Source: an uncultured Clostridia bacterium (GTDB taxonomy: Bacteria > Bacillota > Clostridia > Oscillospirales > Oscillospiraceae). Taken from it: 64,000 nucleotides of DNA. The notes under the pieces are model-generated. The model did no database searches and was not told where the DNA came from. It worked only from the letters and a program-made list of their open reading frames with translations. Position numbers and translations under genes: made by a program. Position 1 is the first letter of the stretch; every line of letters begins with the position of its first letter. Positions 34,730-43,712 of this stretch are shown in pieces. Location: contig CAMHMZ010000001.1 in assembly GCA_946186375.1 (NCBI GenBank), positions 186,001 through 250,000 on the forward strand. The letters are read 5' to 3'.

Positions 34730-35515
34730 ATGGGCTATTATGCAAAAGGTTGGGGAACCGTGACGATCAAAAACGATCTCACGGCCGAAGACTTCCTTAA
34801 ACTGTACGAGGCCGGAAGAGAAGCCGGAAGCATCATGCTCGGCGGTCAGGACTTCTTCGTGACAAACACGGCAGACTTCCTGAATGCGATGGAACAGGTG
34901 AATGAGGCATTCGACGAAATCTACGTCGAGCGGGAGTCCGAAGATGGCGAGACGCTCCTTGTGAGCCTCGCGCACAGTGAGAAGTACACGGAAAAACTCG
35001 TCTACGAAACTCTGAACCTGATCGCCCCCATAACGGTTGATGGGCAGATAGACTTCGTGGGTGAAGACGATTCTGTGTGGACCTTCAAGTTCGAGAACGG
35101 TGGCTTTTCGGAGTACAGCGGTCAGGTTGTGTATGCCTGCGATCCGCCGGTGAACAGCAACATGTACCCTGCGTTCACGGAAACCACTGAGATTCATGCC
35201 ATTCGTATGGATGGAATGAATATTGACCAGAACGTCACTGTCATGGTCTATCATCTGCCCGAGCTTGACGTGCTCAATTCTATTGACGTCTGCATGACCG
35301 CATGGTACAAGACCGAAGAGGGCAGGGCTGCCTGGGCGCATTCCTGTGGCGACTACAACATCGGAGACTGGCTCTGCGGCGAGCATCCGTCTGACGAGTT
35401 CACCGCCAATTACGGGTTCATTTTGGACGCCGGTGATGATCACACTGTGATCGAGATTGACTACGACCGTGTTCTTGGCGACGGCGATGCGGAAGAGGAG
35501 GACGACGATGTTTGA
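34730..35515 (+). CDS. Hypothetical protein, paralog of 23295 N-terminal part
   Basis: 261 aa from ATG 34730. IYVERESEDGETLLVSL and PITVDGQIDFVGEDDSVW match the 23295 protein. Acidic overall, with an acidic tail (DGDAEEEDDDV). It overlaps the next start by 8 nt. Confidence 0.65.
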   Translation: MGYYAKGWGTVTIKNDLTAEDFLKLYEAGREAGSIMLGGQDFFVTNTADFLNAMEQVNEAFDEIYVERESEDGETLLVSLAHSEKYTEKLVYETLNLIAPITVDGQIDFVGEDDSVWTFKFENGGFSEYSGQVVYACDPPVNSNMYPAFTETTEIHAIRMDGMNIDQNVTVMVYHLPELDVLNSIDVCMTAWYKTEEGRAAWAHSCGDYNIGDWLCGEHPSDEFTANYGFILDAGDDHTVIEIDYDRVLGDGDAEEEDDDV

Positions 35516-35798
35516 CTGCTTTCAGCCCGTGGGCAATGTACATGCCGCATCTGACGGTGTGACGTTTCAGGCGGTGTGTCTATACAATGTTGCCAGTGCG
35601 AATATTGGAATCGTCAGGAGCAATCCTGACGATTCCAAGGATATTTTCGCTGACCACCTGTACGCCAGTCCGTTTATGGCGGATGACACCGCGAAAGAAT
35701 ACTGTGACAATTATGAAGCTCTGCTGAAAGAATACCGTGGCCGACATACTCTGGATGAGAAAAGGAGAGAATATGGCAAATATCAAATCAACCGGTGA
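35508..35798 (+). CDS. Hypothetical small protein
   Basis: 96 aa from ATG 35508, with GAAGAGGAGG upstream and overlap with both neighbours. Beta-rich first half, helical end. Not recognised. Confidence 0.55.
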   Translation: MFDCFQPVGNVHAASDGVTFQAVCLYNVASANIGIVRSNPDDSKDIFADHLYASPFMADDTAKEYCDNYEALLKEYRGRHTLDEKRREYGKYQINR

Positions 35799-36810
35799 AG
35801 AAGTACGCGTAAGAGTTCGCTTCAAACGGGCGGATGGCCCTGAGCCTGGACTCTACGCATGTCTGCGAAAAGACGGTGTGTCCGCACTGTATTGGGCGTA
35901 CGAAATCGTTTTTCCGGACACGAAAGAATACTACGACTGTCCCAGTGCCGTTTTGCCTCGCGGTGTTATGGATGTGGGCGTCACGATGAAGTGCTATCGC
36001 AGACGCGATGTGCTTCCGCTCACAATTCCTGGCGCGAAACAGGCGGCAAAAGAACATGGCTTGCAGCTTTATGTTCTTTGCGCTGATGGCACCGCGCTCG
36101 ATGTTCCGGATTTCGAGAGCCCGTCTAAAGAACTTCAGTATGCAATTCTTGTAGAGGATTGGCTTAAAGCATCCGGTTGGGAGCGTGCCGGTGGCTGCAC
36201 CGTTGATAAAATCAGCGGGAAAGACGCTGATGCGCTGAAGGCATACAAAGCGACCGGCCTGAAACCGGAGGAGATTCAGGAGGTTGTGGATATGTTCAAG
36301 TCGGAAATCGACAAGAACGTACCTGCTGAGGTGAAGGACTGGATGGAACGCTGTGTCTGGCACTGTCACAAATGTGCAGAGCTCGACGCAAAGAACCGGC
36401 AGCTTGAAAAAGAGCTTACCAGAATCAAACTCGATGAGACAAAGAAGCTCAAAGAGAGCATTTCCGAAAACCTTCACGCCGAGCAGAAAGACTTCGTGAC
36501 TCTGCTTATGCAGATCAACAAGGACGGCGTCGATCCGGTGGAAACAGTCATGCGAAGCACCGTTGTGATCAGCCAAAACGATTTGATCGTCAAAGCATTT
36601 GATCGCACGGATCTGCAGTATCTGCAGCTCAAAGCGCTGGCCGAGGCAAATACCTGTGTCGGCTTACTGAATTCCATGGTTATGAACCTGCCACAGAGAT
36701 GCGACAGCGTCGGCTATTCGTGGAACGACGCCAAGGACGCAATCTTCAAGACTGTCGCATATTGCGAACGTCTGATTGAGGAAGGCATCAAGAAGCAGAA
36801 AGTTACCTGA
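35773..36810 (+). CDS. Hypothetical protein, paralog of the 30182 protein
   Basis: 345 aa from ATG 35773. A beta-rich N-terminal domain, DADALKAYKATGLKPEEIQE (about 155-175) shared with 30182, a CHKC pair, a coiled coil near 210-235 and a helical C-terminus. Not recognised. Confidence 0.65.
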   Translation: MANIKSTGEEVRVRVRFKRADGPEPGLYACLRKDGVSALYWAYEIVFPDTKEYYDCPSAVLPRGVMDVGVTMKCYRRRDVLPLTIPGAKQAAKEHGLQLYVLCADGTALDVPDFESPSKELQYAILVEDWLKASGWERAGGCTVDKISGKDADALKAYKATGLKPEEIQEVVDMFKSEIDKNVPAEVKDWMERCVWHCHKCAELDAKNRQLEKELTRIKLDETKKLKESISENLHAEQKDFVTLLMQINKDGVDPVETVMRSTVVISQNDLIVKAFDRTDLQYLQLKALAEANTCVGLLNSMVMNLPQRCDSVGYSWNDAKDAIFKTVAYCERLIEEGIKKQKVT

Positions 36811-36819
36811 TTTGTGGCG

Positions 36820-36921
36820 TTTGTCGTTTAAGCGCATTGACGATGTCAGTCATCTCAAGTAAAAATTCAATATCACATAGCACAAGATCACTCATCGCTT
36901 TTGCGGTGAGTGATCATTTTT
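36820..36921 (+). promoter_or_regulatory. Promoter-leader cassette with terminator-like hairpin
   Basis: TTGACG (36837-36842), 16 nt, GTAAAA (36859-36864), 12 nt, ATAGCACA (36877-36884), a 13-bp hairpin (36886-36915) with a TTTT loop, then ATTTTTA. The RNA ligase gene starts at 36955. Confidence 0.8.
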
Positions 36922-36954
36922 ATCAAAAAATAATAATGAGAAAGAAAAAAGAGT

Positions 36955-37998
36955 ATGAGAAAACTGGCAAGTGTCCAGATCATCAAGTCGGTCGAGCCTA
37001 TTGAGGGCGCAGATTTCATTGAACTGGTGCACGTCCTTGGCTGGCAGTGTGTAGCCAAGAAAGGCGAATTCAAAGAAGGGGATTGCTGTGTGTACTTCGA
37101 GATCGACAGCTTCCTGCCTGTCAGGCCGGAATTTGAGTTCCTGAGAGCGTCAAGCTACAAGAACTCAGAGTTGCTCGGAGAGGGATTTCGGCTTAAGACG
37201 CAGAAGTTCAGAGGCCAGATCTCGCAAGGCCTCGCGCTTCCGGCATCGATTCTGGATCAAACCGGTTGGCACGGGCTTCCGGAGGGAACGGATGTAACCG
37301 AACTTCTCGGTGTCAAGAAGTACGAGGTTCCGGAAATGGCGACTAGCGGCGGCAACGTATGCGGCGTGCTTCCGTGGCACGTTCCGCACACGGACGAGAC
37401 AAGGGTGCAGGCGATGCCTGAGCTCCTGAAGGAGTTTGCGGGAATTCCGTATTACATCTCAACGAAGATCGACGGATCCTCGCATTCGGTCAGCCTCGAC
37501 GAAGACGGCTTCCATGCTATGGGCCACAACTATGAGTACAAGGACGACGGCTCCAGCGGATTTTACAATCTGGTCAAGTCATATGACCTCGAACGCAAAA
37601 TGCGCGCATACGCCGCGGAAAGCGGCGTACAGAAGCTTACCTTGCAGGGTGAGTACGCGGGTCCTGGCATTCAAGGGAACCGTCTAAAGCTCGTAAAACC
37701 CGCCTGGTACGTGTTTACGATCATAGAAGACGGACGTCGAGTCAGTCTTGATAAGATGCTTCACATTTGTGAGGCGTTCGGTATCGAACACGTTCCGATC
37801 GAAGAACGCGGAGAGGATCTGCCTTCCAAGTATCCGACCGTAGAGGCTCTGCTGGAAAGGGCTGACGGAAACTATCCGAACGGTGGAAAGAAGGAGGGTA
37901 TCGTCATTCGACCGGTGGAACCTGTATATTGTGAGATGCTTGGCTCGCCGCTTTCCATGAAAGTAGTAAGCAACAAGTATCTGCTTAAAAACGGGTAA
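36955..37998 (+). CDS. RNA ligase, DRB0094/Rnl5-like
   Basis: 347 aa. An N-terminal OB-like domain (1-110) precedes a nucleotidyltransferase domain, the arrangement of Deinococcus DRB0094. Motif I is STKIDGSSHS with K171, motif IV is KEGIVIRP and motif V is SMKVVSNKYLLK. Such enzymes join RNA ends. It is the second RNA ligase of the window, after 5702-7702, and is the first gene behind its own promoter cassette. Confidence 0.9.
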   Translation: MRKLASVQIIKSVEPIEGADFIELVHVLGWQCVAKKGEFKEGDCCVYFEIDSFLPVRPEFEFLRASSYKNSELLGEGFRLKTQKFRGQISQGLALPASILDQTGWHGLPEGTDVTELLGVKKYEVPEMATSGGNVCGVLPWHVPHTDETRVQAMPELLKEFAGIPYYISTKIDGSSHSVSLDEDGFHAMGHNYEYKDDGSSGFYNLVKSYDLERKMRAYAAESGVQKLTLQGEYAGPGIQGNRLKLVKPAWYVFTIIEDGRRVSLDKMLHICEAFGIEHVPIEERGEDLPSKYPTVEALLERADGNYPNGGKKEGIVIRPVEPVYCEMLGSPLSMKVVSNKYLLKNG

Positions 37999-38010
37999 GG
38001 CGGTGTTTGC

Positions 38011-38310
38011 GTGGAAATCGTAAAATACGGCCATATCAAGCCGGTTGCGATCACTTGCCGGCATTGCGGGGCAAAACTCAATGTTTTGCCTCGCGACCTG
38101 GTGAGACATCACTTCCAGGAATACGAGGATATTGTTGGCAAGAATTTCGATCATTTTGAAAATTTTCTGATTGCCGACTGTCCGGTTTGCGGAGGTTGGC
38201 TCCGCTTCAATGTGGCGATAGTTCCGAAGGAATGGCGCGACATGATCCGGTCAAGAGAGTATCAGGCGTACAGAAAATATTTTTATTCAGAAGAAAAGGA
38301 GAATAAATAA
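38011..38310 (+). CDS. Zinc-ribbon protein
   Basis: 99 aa from GTG 38011. Two CxxC pairs (CRHCG near 16, CPVCGG near 54) are split by a helical insert with conserved-looking HHFQEYEDIVGKNFDHFENF. Basic tail. Role unknown. Confidence 0.65.
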   Translation: MEIVKYGHIKPVAITCRHCGAKLNVLPRDLVRHHFQEYEDIVGKNFDHFENFLIADCPVCGGWLRFNVAIVPKEWRDMIRSREYQAYRKYFYSEEKENK

Positions 38311-38879
38311 TGGGTTGTTTTTCGTGGATGTTCTGTGATAAGCAGAACAAGAAACCGTTAAACATGGGCATGGCCGGCAATATCATTTGCCCGGACGGTA
38401 TGTTCATTCACACAGAGGTCTACGAAGGCTACGGTTGCTTCGGGTCGCGTGATGACGTTGATGTGTACGATCTCGTTGCCGACTGGAATCGTCAGTTTCT
38501 GATTGAGCATCCGGACTATGAGATTCCGCAGTTCACGCGTAGCTGGAACGAGGAGTTCAAAGACTGGCTTTACGATCCGCCGAAGAAAGTTTCCGAATTT
38601 CAGTGGTGGCCGGCATACAGTGATCTCAATATGTCTCACAAGGACATTGAGAATTACATGCGGCAGGAAAAAGGCAATCAGTTCTGGGAGTATCGGTACA
38701 TCGGGATCGACATTGCCTGTTACGATGCCCAGAACGAGATCCTTCCGTATCCGATCAAGATCGTCTCAGAAACTTACAGAAAGCGCTTCGAGAAGCCTGG
38801 AAAAGCTACGCCGGAGCATTACAAGGAGCTTCCTGCGAGCGAGGGCGACCCGAACCAGGGGTTTGGCCGAAATCTATGA
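38310..38879 (+). CDS. Phage-type MGCFSWMFCD family protein
   Basis: 189 aa. The start MGCFSWMFCDKQNKKPLNMG and VYEGYGCFGSRDDVDVYDLV followed by ADWNRQ belong to a phage/mobile-element family of unknown role. It overlaps both neighbours by 1 to 4 nt. Confidence 0.7.
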   Translation: MGCFSWMFCDKQNKKPLNMGMAGNIICPDGMFIHTEVYEGYGCFGSRDDVDVYDLVADWNRQFLIEHPDYEIPQFTRSWNEEFKDWLYDPPKKVSEFQWWPAYSDLNMSHKDIENYMRQEKGNQFWEYRYIGIDIACYDAQNEILPYPIKIVSETYRKRFEKPGKATPEHYKELPASEGDPNQGFGRNL

Positions 38880-39115
38880 GTAAAGCAAAGATTACAGGCC
38901 GCAAGCGTGAAGAAATCACGTGCTTTTTCAATGATATTCTCGCCGAAAGCCAGAAGCTCCTGGAACAGATTGAGAGTGGAAAAGATATGTTTTACACCAG
39001 ATCATCCGACTTGGTTTCCGCCGCTGAATCTGTCGGCTTGGAATTCTCGGTTGGCGTCGATCCGGATAGTGGAGAAAAAATGTTCGTTCTCTATCTTCCG
39101 GATTGGGCAAAGTGA
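38876..39115 (+). CDS. Hypothetical small protein
   Basis: 79 aa, overlapping the previous stop (ATGA). Helical first half, then a beta segment FSVGVDPDSGEKMFVLYLPD. Not recognised. Confidence 0.6.
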   Translation: MSKAKITGRKREEITCFFNDILAESQKLLEQIESGKDMFYTRSSDLVSAAESVGLEFSVGVDPDSGEKMFVLYLPDWAK

Positions 39116-39127
39116 AAGGAGTGGGCT

Positions 39128-39373
39128 ATGGCAAAAAGTAAGCATGAGTTTCTTGCGCGTGAGGATGTCGTAAACAACGTTCTTGATCAAATGCAAGCGA
39201 GTAAAAGCACGAAGGCTATGGAAGAGAGGATTCTTAACATAGAGTCTGCTCATGCAGTGCGGGAAGTTGTTTTCTGCGATCAGTGCGCGCTTCATAACAG
39301 CTGCACTGCGGAAGACACCTTCATGATGCTCCGGATTGCAGAGCCTTTTTGCTGCGTAGGAAAGAAAGGATAA
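39128..39373 (+). CDS. Small protein with Cys cluster
   Basis: 81 aa. Helical N-terminus and a C-terminal cluster FCDQCALHNSC ... FCC that may bind a metal. AAAGGAG upstream. Not recognised. Confidence 0.6.
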   Translation: MAKSKHEFLAREDVVNNVLDQMQASKSTKAMEERILNIESAHAVREVVFCDQCALHNSCTAEDTFMMLRIAEPFCCVGKKG

Positions 39374-39379
39374 TAAGGA

Positions 39380-39712
39380 ATGGGAGTCTATTTCAAAGAC
39401 ATGCGGATGCCGGAAAACTGCTTCAGATGTCCGGCTCACGAATGGTACGACTTTGGCGGTAAAGATCATGGCTATAAATGCGCGGCAATGGTCGTCGGCA
39501 ATCCACAGTACGGCAAGGTGATTTCCAACTGTGACGCTAGAATGCGTCGCATGGAGCATTGCCCAGCGATGCCTGCTGATGATCACGGGCGACTGGTCGA
39601 TGCAGACAAGCTCAGCTTTGCCATGATGGATTGCAGGAGCGGTGATGAGGCGCTATGCGTGTTAGACGAAGCGCCGACGGTCATCCCGGAAGAGAGGTGT
39701 CAAGACACATGA
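39380..39712 (+). CDS. Cys-rich protein, CFxCPAxEWYxFGG family (intact)
   Basis: 110 aa, MGVYFKDMRMPENCFRCPAH start. It is the intact paralog of 24175 and has a longer tail with GRLVDADKLSFAM, a phrase frequent in clostridial phage proteins. Metal binding is likely; role unknown. Confidence 0.65.
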   Translation: MGVYFKDMRMPENCFRCPAHEWYDFGGKDHGYKCAAMVVGNPQYGKVISNCDARMRRMEHCPAMPADDHGRLVDADKLSFAMMDCRSGDEALCVLDEAPTVIPEERCQDT

Positions 39713-40392
39713 GCTACGGCTTCGACATGAATTTCAAGCATTGTCGCAGCTTGGGCGATGCGCTGCTGCTGGCCAACAAAGCTGCAGACATCACATTCCA
39801 GCATTTATCTGAGCAGATCGAAGACAACAGGTACTGGATTCCGTCGTTACAGTACCGCATGTCGCAGGCAGACGAGAGAACGAAACGAACTGCCAACGAC
39901 TTATGGTTGGAACGTCTCGTGAAAATGAGATTTGTCTGGTGGCCGGAGTACAAGCTACTTGGCCTTTGCGGCGCTGCGTGGCCTAAGGATGTGACGTCGT
40001 TGTTCAAAAAACACGTATACTTCCAGAACAGTTGCGATCAGGATTACGATTTTAACGAGTGGAAAGGCCTTGGCCGTCCGTTTGATGAAATTGTAAGAGT
40101 TTGCAGAGACGGTTCGGAGGCAGACGCGTTATCGTTCCTCAAAATGGGCCGGCTCAATCCGGAGGACTTTGATCCGACGGAGGATGGTGAAGAGTTTGAC
40201 GACTATTACCGTCGCTGGGCCGCCTATAATGGTGTTTTCGAAACGCTGCATCTGGATCAATGGCTATGGGGAAAAGAGGATGACAAATTCATTCGTTTTT
40301 CCGTTACACCGATGAACTGCTCTGAACGCACGTTTCAGGCAGAACAGATTCTGAGAGCATATGTTGAGCATCATAAAAACGACTTGTGGTGA
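39709..40392 (+). CDS. Hypothetical protein
   Basis: 227 aa from ATG 39709, overlapping the previous stop. MSYGFDMNFKHCRSLGDALL, Trp-rich middle, FLKMGRLNPEDFD. Related proteins occur in phages as far as I can tell, but no function is known. Confidence 0.6.
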   Translation: MSYGFDMNFKHCRSLGDALLLANKAADITFQHLSEQIEDNRYWIPSLQYRMSQADERTKRTANDLWLERLVKMRFVWWPEYKLLGLCGAAWPKDVTSLFKKHVYFQNSCDQDYDFNEWKGLGRPFDEIVRVCRDGSEADALSFLKMGRLNPEDFDPTEDGEEFDDYYRRWAAYNGVFETLHLDQWLWGKEDDKFIRFSVTPMNCSERTFQAEQILRAYVEHHKNDLW

Positions 40393-40397
40393 TTGGT

Positions 40398-40877
40398 ATG
40401 CAGAAGCAGTCCATCTCAAAAATCGGTAGAGAGATGCTCGACTTTCAAGAGCGTCTGGCTAAGGAATACGGTTATGCCCCTATCGGGTATAACCTATTTC
40501 TTGGTGATGTGCGGCAAAAATACCGCGACGCATTGCCTGGTTGGTGTAAACTAAACGGGTGTATTATACCCTGTTATACCCTATCTGGCACACTGATCGC
40601 CAAAGGGTATAATCGGATCGTCATAGGCGACTACGGTGCCTTTGTCGAGTTCACGTCTGAACAGGCTGTCAAGTCGAACATGATCGTGCAGCCGGGCCAG
40701 GAATACAGGATAACAGATCCGAGATTTTCAGAAAGAGTTAAGTATTTCTGGTATACCGCAAAAGACGATTCTGGGGTGAAGATATACTTCCAGCAAAAGA
40801 CTGTAACGTATGCGGACTATCTTCCGGGAATGTATTATGTCTCGCCGTATGAGCTGCAGGTGCCAGGTGATTCCTAA
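40398..40877 (+). CDS. Hypothetical protein
   Basis: 159 aa from ATG 40398. PIGYNLFLGDVRQKYRDALP, IVIGDYGAFVEFT, and a beta-rich C-terminal YFWYTAKDDSGVKIYFQQ. The coding sequence contains four GGGTATAA boxes on both strands within 130 bp. Not recognised. Confidence 0.65.
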   Translation: MQKQSISKIGREMLDFQERLAKEYGYAPIGYNLFLGDVRQKYRDALPGWCKLNGCIIPCYTLSGTLIAKGYNRIVIGDYGAFVEFTSEQAVKSNMIVQPGQEYRITDPRFSERVKYFWYTAKDDSGVKIYFQQKTVTYADYLPGMYYVSPYELQVPGDS

Positions 40878-40930
40878 AGTGCTGTACGCAGTAAAAATAT
40901 GCTGTATGTGGCACAACAAACAAAAAACGC

Positions 40931-40963
40931 AATGCGCGCCGAACCATCGGCGCGCATTTTTTG
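40931..40963 (+). terminator. Rho-independent terminator
   Basis: A perfect 12-bp AATGCGCGCCGA/TCGGCGCGCATT stem with loop ACCA and a T-run. A GTAAAA and a GGCACA lie just upstream (40894 region), perhaps a decayed promoter cassette. Confidence 0.85.
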
Positions 40964-40995
40964 TGCAGACTCGTGACAAAAGAAAGAACGCTTTG

Positions 40996-41090
40996 ATGAC
41001 AGATGTTGTGAACAGTAAGTAAAACATAAATACGCAAATAGAAGATTCACGACACTAAAAACTCGAGACGGGAATGCTGGTGTCGTTTTA
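40996..41090 (+). promoter_or_regulatory. GTAAAA-class promoter with leader hairpin (lipoprotein gene)
   Basis: ATGACA (40996-41001), 17 nt, GTAAAA (41019-41024), ATAGAAGATTCACGAC, an ACGACAC/GTGTCGT hairpin (41049-41086) and TTTTA. This leader is close kin to the one at 4565. The roughly 140 nt from here to 41229 hold no other feature I recognise. Confidence 0.65.
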
Positions 41091-41229
41091 TATCATAAAA
41101 GGCCGGCGCGAGAAATCGCACACAGAAGAAAAAGAGGGGTGGTTAGATCGCTCCTCTTAGAACATTTCAACAAATATAAGCAAGAAAGAGCGGATGGGCA
41201 GATAGCTCACCACAAAACAAGGAGGTTTT

Positions 41230-42039
41230 ATGAAGAAAATGATCGCGGCCATGCTGGTCGTATGCATGGCTTTTAGCCTTGCCGCATGCGTAAGCTTCAC
41301 TCCGCTGCGGGCCGAAACAGCAAGCAACGGCGAAGACGTGTCTGAGGATGTTTCATTTAAGTGGCTGCCGTGGGCTCTCTGTTTCGATTGGCAGTCACTA
41401 AAAGAGAATGGCAATACGCCAACGATTGACGGGAAACCGATCCCGATTGAAATGGATGAATTGGTCGCTAAAAACTATGACCATGCTGTGATCTCGTCAA
41501 AGCACGATCATGAGTGGTCTCATGACAAGGTCTCGGTGGCAGATCTGATGGAGCAAACCGTCAACGAGTCACTTGTGGTGATCGAGCTGTACAAGAACGT
41601 GCCAGGCGCCGATGTAGATAGCATCAGGCCTGTTATTCCAAATGGATGGAAGGGAACTGTCCGCGAGATGATCTCTAACGGTTTTTGCTATCTTTCCAGC
41701 TACAGGGATCTGGGCGATGGCTCGAATTTGACCGAAGGTTCTGACTCTGAGAAAGTCATTGCTCGGATCGTAGAGCTTGGAAAGCCAGACGTAATTCTGC
41801 CATATAGCCCGGCGCCAAATGCGACTTCTGACGACATTAAGGGTGCATTCGCACTAAGCGCGGGTGCTATCCTCGTTTGGGAGTACGGTGATGCTTTTTA
41901 TGCTGTGAAGATCCTGGATGTATATCTAGACAACGATGATATTCGGTTTAGATTTGACGGATCTGTATATGGTGTAGGAGACTACCGGAACACGGATCTA
42001 TATGAAGGCATCGGATTTTCCGCACAGGATTTCGCTTGA
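41230..42039 (+). CDS. Lipoprotein
   Basis: 269 aa. A Lys-containing n-region, hydrophobic core and lipobox SLAAC with C20 mark a lipid-anchored exported protein. The mature part is acidic and unrecognised. AAGGAGG upstream. Single-gene unit with its own promoter. The Lgt-like protein at 55723 could in principle modify it. Confidence 0.75.
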   Translation: MKKMIAAMLVVCMAFSLAACVSFTPLRAETASNGEDVSEDVSFKWLPWALCFDWQSLKENGNTPTIDGKPIPIEMDELVAKNYDHAVISSKHDHEWSHDKVSVADLMEQTVNESLVVIELYKNVPGADVDSIRPVIPNGWKGTVREMISNGFCYLSSYRDLGDGSNLTEGSDSEKVIARIVELGKPDVILPYSPAPNATSDDIKGAFALSAGAILVWEYGDAFYAVKILDVYLDNDDIRFRFDGSVYGVGDYRNTDLYEGIGFSAQDFA

Positions 42040-42042
42040 GCG

Positions 42043-42127
42043 TTGACGCCTGTCCATGTGCAAGGTAAAACAACTGATGCACATAGGACATAAAGCAGCT
42101 CTGCGAAAACAGGGCTGCTTCATTTTT
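42043..42127 (+). promoter_or_regulatory. Promoter-leader cassette with terminator-like hairpin
   Basis: TTGACG (42043-42048), 16 nt, GTAAAA (42065-42070), 12 nt, ATAGGACA (42083-42090), a 10-bp AGCAGCTCTG/CAGGGCTGCT hairpin (42094-42119), then CATTTTT. ATGTGCA and TGCACAT (42055-42061, 42076-42082) form an inverted repeat around the -10. Confidence 0.75.
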
Positions 42128-42146
42128 GTAAAAAGGAGAGAAGGAA

Positions 42147-42581
42147 ATGCCAAAAATCAAACCGCCGATCATACCGGACGACAAAGCGTCTTTGGTAGCG
42201 AACATCATGTACTATTTCGGCTACAATGCAGTGTCTGACGGCAGCAGAGAAGGCGACTATTACGCCGAAAAGATCGCCGCCATACCGCTTGTAGAATTGA
42301 CTGAGATCGCACTGGAATATGCCGAGTCTTATGATGATGAGGCGATCCGTTCCAGAGTTGGTCTTGGGGAGTTCATCGACGACAGGGTGACGCACGATAA
42401 ACGGTTCGACCCGATTCACGGAGCCGTGAACGTATGTGATGCCTGCGGCGAGGAGTTCCTGGTGTATTATCACGCCAATGGGGATTATGAGTATGTCACT
42501 GATCCGTGTGAGTGTGAGGCCGAATTTCATCCTGCCGATGGAGGACTGAGTATCTCCGAGTGGCTGGAAACGCTGATCTGA
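42147..42581 (+). CDS. Hypothetical protein with C-terminal Cys motif
   Basis: 144 aa. Helical N-terminus, then NVCDACGEEFLVYYHANGDY and DPCECEAEFH, likely a small zinc-binding unit. AAAGGAGAGAAGG upstream. Not recognised. Confidence 0.65.
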   Translation: MPKIKPPIIPDDKASLVANIMYYFGYNAVSDGSREGDYYAEKIAAIPLVELTEIALEYAESYDDEAIRSRVGLGEFIDDRVTHDKRFDPIHGAVNVCDACGEEFLVYYHANGDYEYVTDPCECEAEFHPADGGLSISEWLETLI

Positions 42582-42589
42582 GGTGTGCC

Positions 42590-42751
42590 ATGGTTGCAGC
42601 TATTATCATTATGGTGCTTGGCGCGGCAGCTGTGACAGCGACTGCAGTGGTAAACGATGCTCGATACGACGTTGGCTATGTGTATGGCTTTGGCGTTGTT
42701 GGTTTGGGCGTGCTTGTGCTGCTCCATGTCGTTGGTCTCCTTCAGATTTAA
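42590..42751 (+). CDS. Small two-helix membrane protein
   Basis: 53 aa from ATG 42590. Two hydrophobic segments (about 2-19 and 32-52). GAGGTG is a weak ribosome binding site, so coupling to the previous gene is likely. Not recognised. Confidence 0.55.
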   Translation: MVAAIIIMVLGAAAVTATAVVNDARYDVGYVYGFGVVGLGVLVLLHVVGLLQI

Positions 42752-42765
42752 GGGAGAGGCGCGAC

Positions 42766-42927
42766 GTGAGTTATTACTGCTTAAGGAAGCCGCGAGACCC
42801 GGACAACAATCCTGGTTACATTACTTGCCCGGACACAGACAAATGCCATTTGTGTGGGAACTACACACAAGCACGCGACAAAGATGCGAAAAAGGATTCG
42901 AAAGGAGAAGAAGAAAAACATGCCTAA
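42766..42927 (+). CDS. Small Cys-containing protein
   Basis: 53 aa from GTG 42766 (AGGGAGAGG upstream). MSYYCLRKPRDPDNNPGYIT with TCPDTDKCHLCG, then a charged tail. It looks like a compact metal-binding peptide and overlaps the next start by 8 nt. Confidence 0.55.
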   Translation: MSYYCLRKPRDPDNNPGYITCPDTDKCHLCGNYTQARDKDAKKDSKGEEEKHA

Positions 42928-43654
42928 TTGGGTATAGAATAGGGTCGAAGTGGTTGGCCCTGAAGACCAACTCAAGAAGTTCAAGGATCTCGTCGCACAT
43001 GGCGACAGTGTGTTTTCTTTTGAAAAAATCATGCCGATGCCGACGACGATGATTATTCTTTCCGGTTCGTCGGAGAACATTTCTGCGATGGCCTATCTGC
43101 GCACGTTGGAATCTGACGCAAATGCGGAAATCGATGTGAGGAATATGCAGAGTTACCCTGAACTCTTCACACCGGAATATGCAGTCCGTCTCATCAAAGA
43201 GATCGAAGAAGCAAAGGAGAAAGATGGTGCGCACAAGTCCCGCGGCGTTATTTTTGACGCCAGAACAGCCACTGAGACATATCAGGAATATGTCGATTGG
43301 GGTAAGGTGTATGTGGAGAACTACCGCAAGTACGGCTGTACGACGTGGTACGACTGGTGCACCAATAACTGGGGGACTAAGTGGGACGCCTGCTCTGCTG
43401 ACCTCACAGAAAGTGGAGGATCGCTGAACTATTCTTTCAAGACTGCGTGGAGTCTTCCGGCCGGTGTGATCGATGTCATTCCGCATCTGCTCACTGAAAA
43501 TAAGCTCGCCGGTATCCACATTGAGTGGAAATGGGCCGAAGAGCAGGGTTATTACGGTGGCATCGTCAACGTGGATGTAGATGATGTCAGCGACGAATTT
43601 TACGAAGAGAGCGACGCGGCGTACGAACTTTGCCGTGAGATTCTCGGGTATTAG
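42920..43654 (+). pseudogene. YubB/Api92-like gene with in-frame TAG at codon 6
   Basis: From ATG 42920 (AAAGGAGAAG upstream) the frame reads MPNWV, TAG (42935-42937), then NRVEVVGPEDQLKKFKDLV and stays open for 239 codons. MPNWxxNRVEVxG is the family hallmark, so the stop interrupts the true N-terminus; a single G-to-T change in GAG would make it. The body (FSFEKIMPMPTTM, CTTWYDWCTNNWGTKWDACS) is typical and intact. It may be expressed by read-through or restart at GTG 42950, or be recently dead. Confidence 0.7.
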
Positions 43655-43712
43655 GCAGCAGACGAAGAAGACGAAGACGAGGGGACTTAACGCTTCGCAT
43701 ATTTCAACGAAA

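Noticed and set aside
2936-43654. Alternative genetic code with TAG read as an amino acid
   Set aside because: The amber codon at 42935 raised the idea, but TAG ends topB 6 nt before a terminator and ends tnpB at the same place in both copies, so TAG works as a stop.
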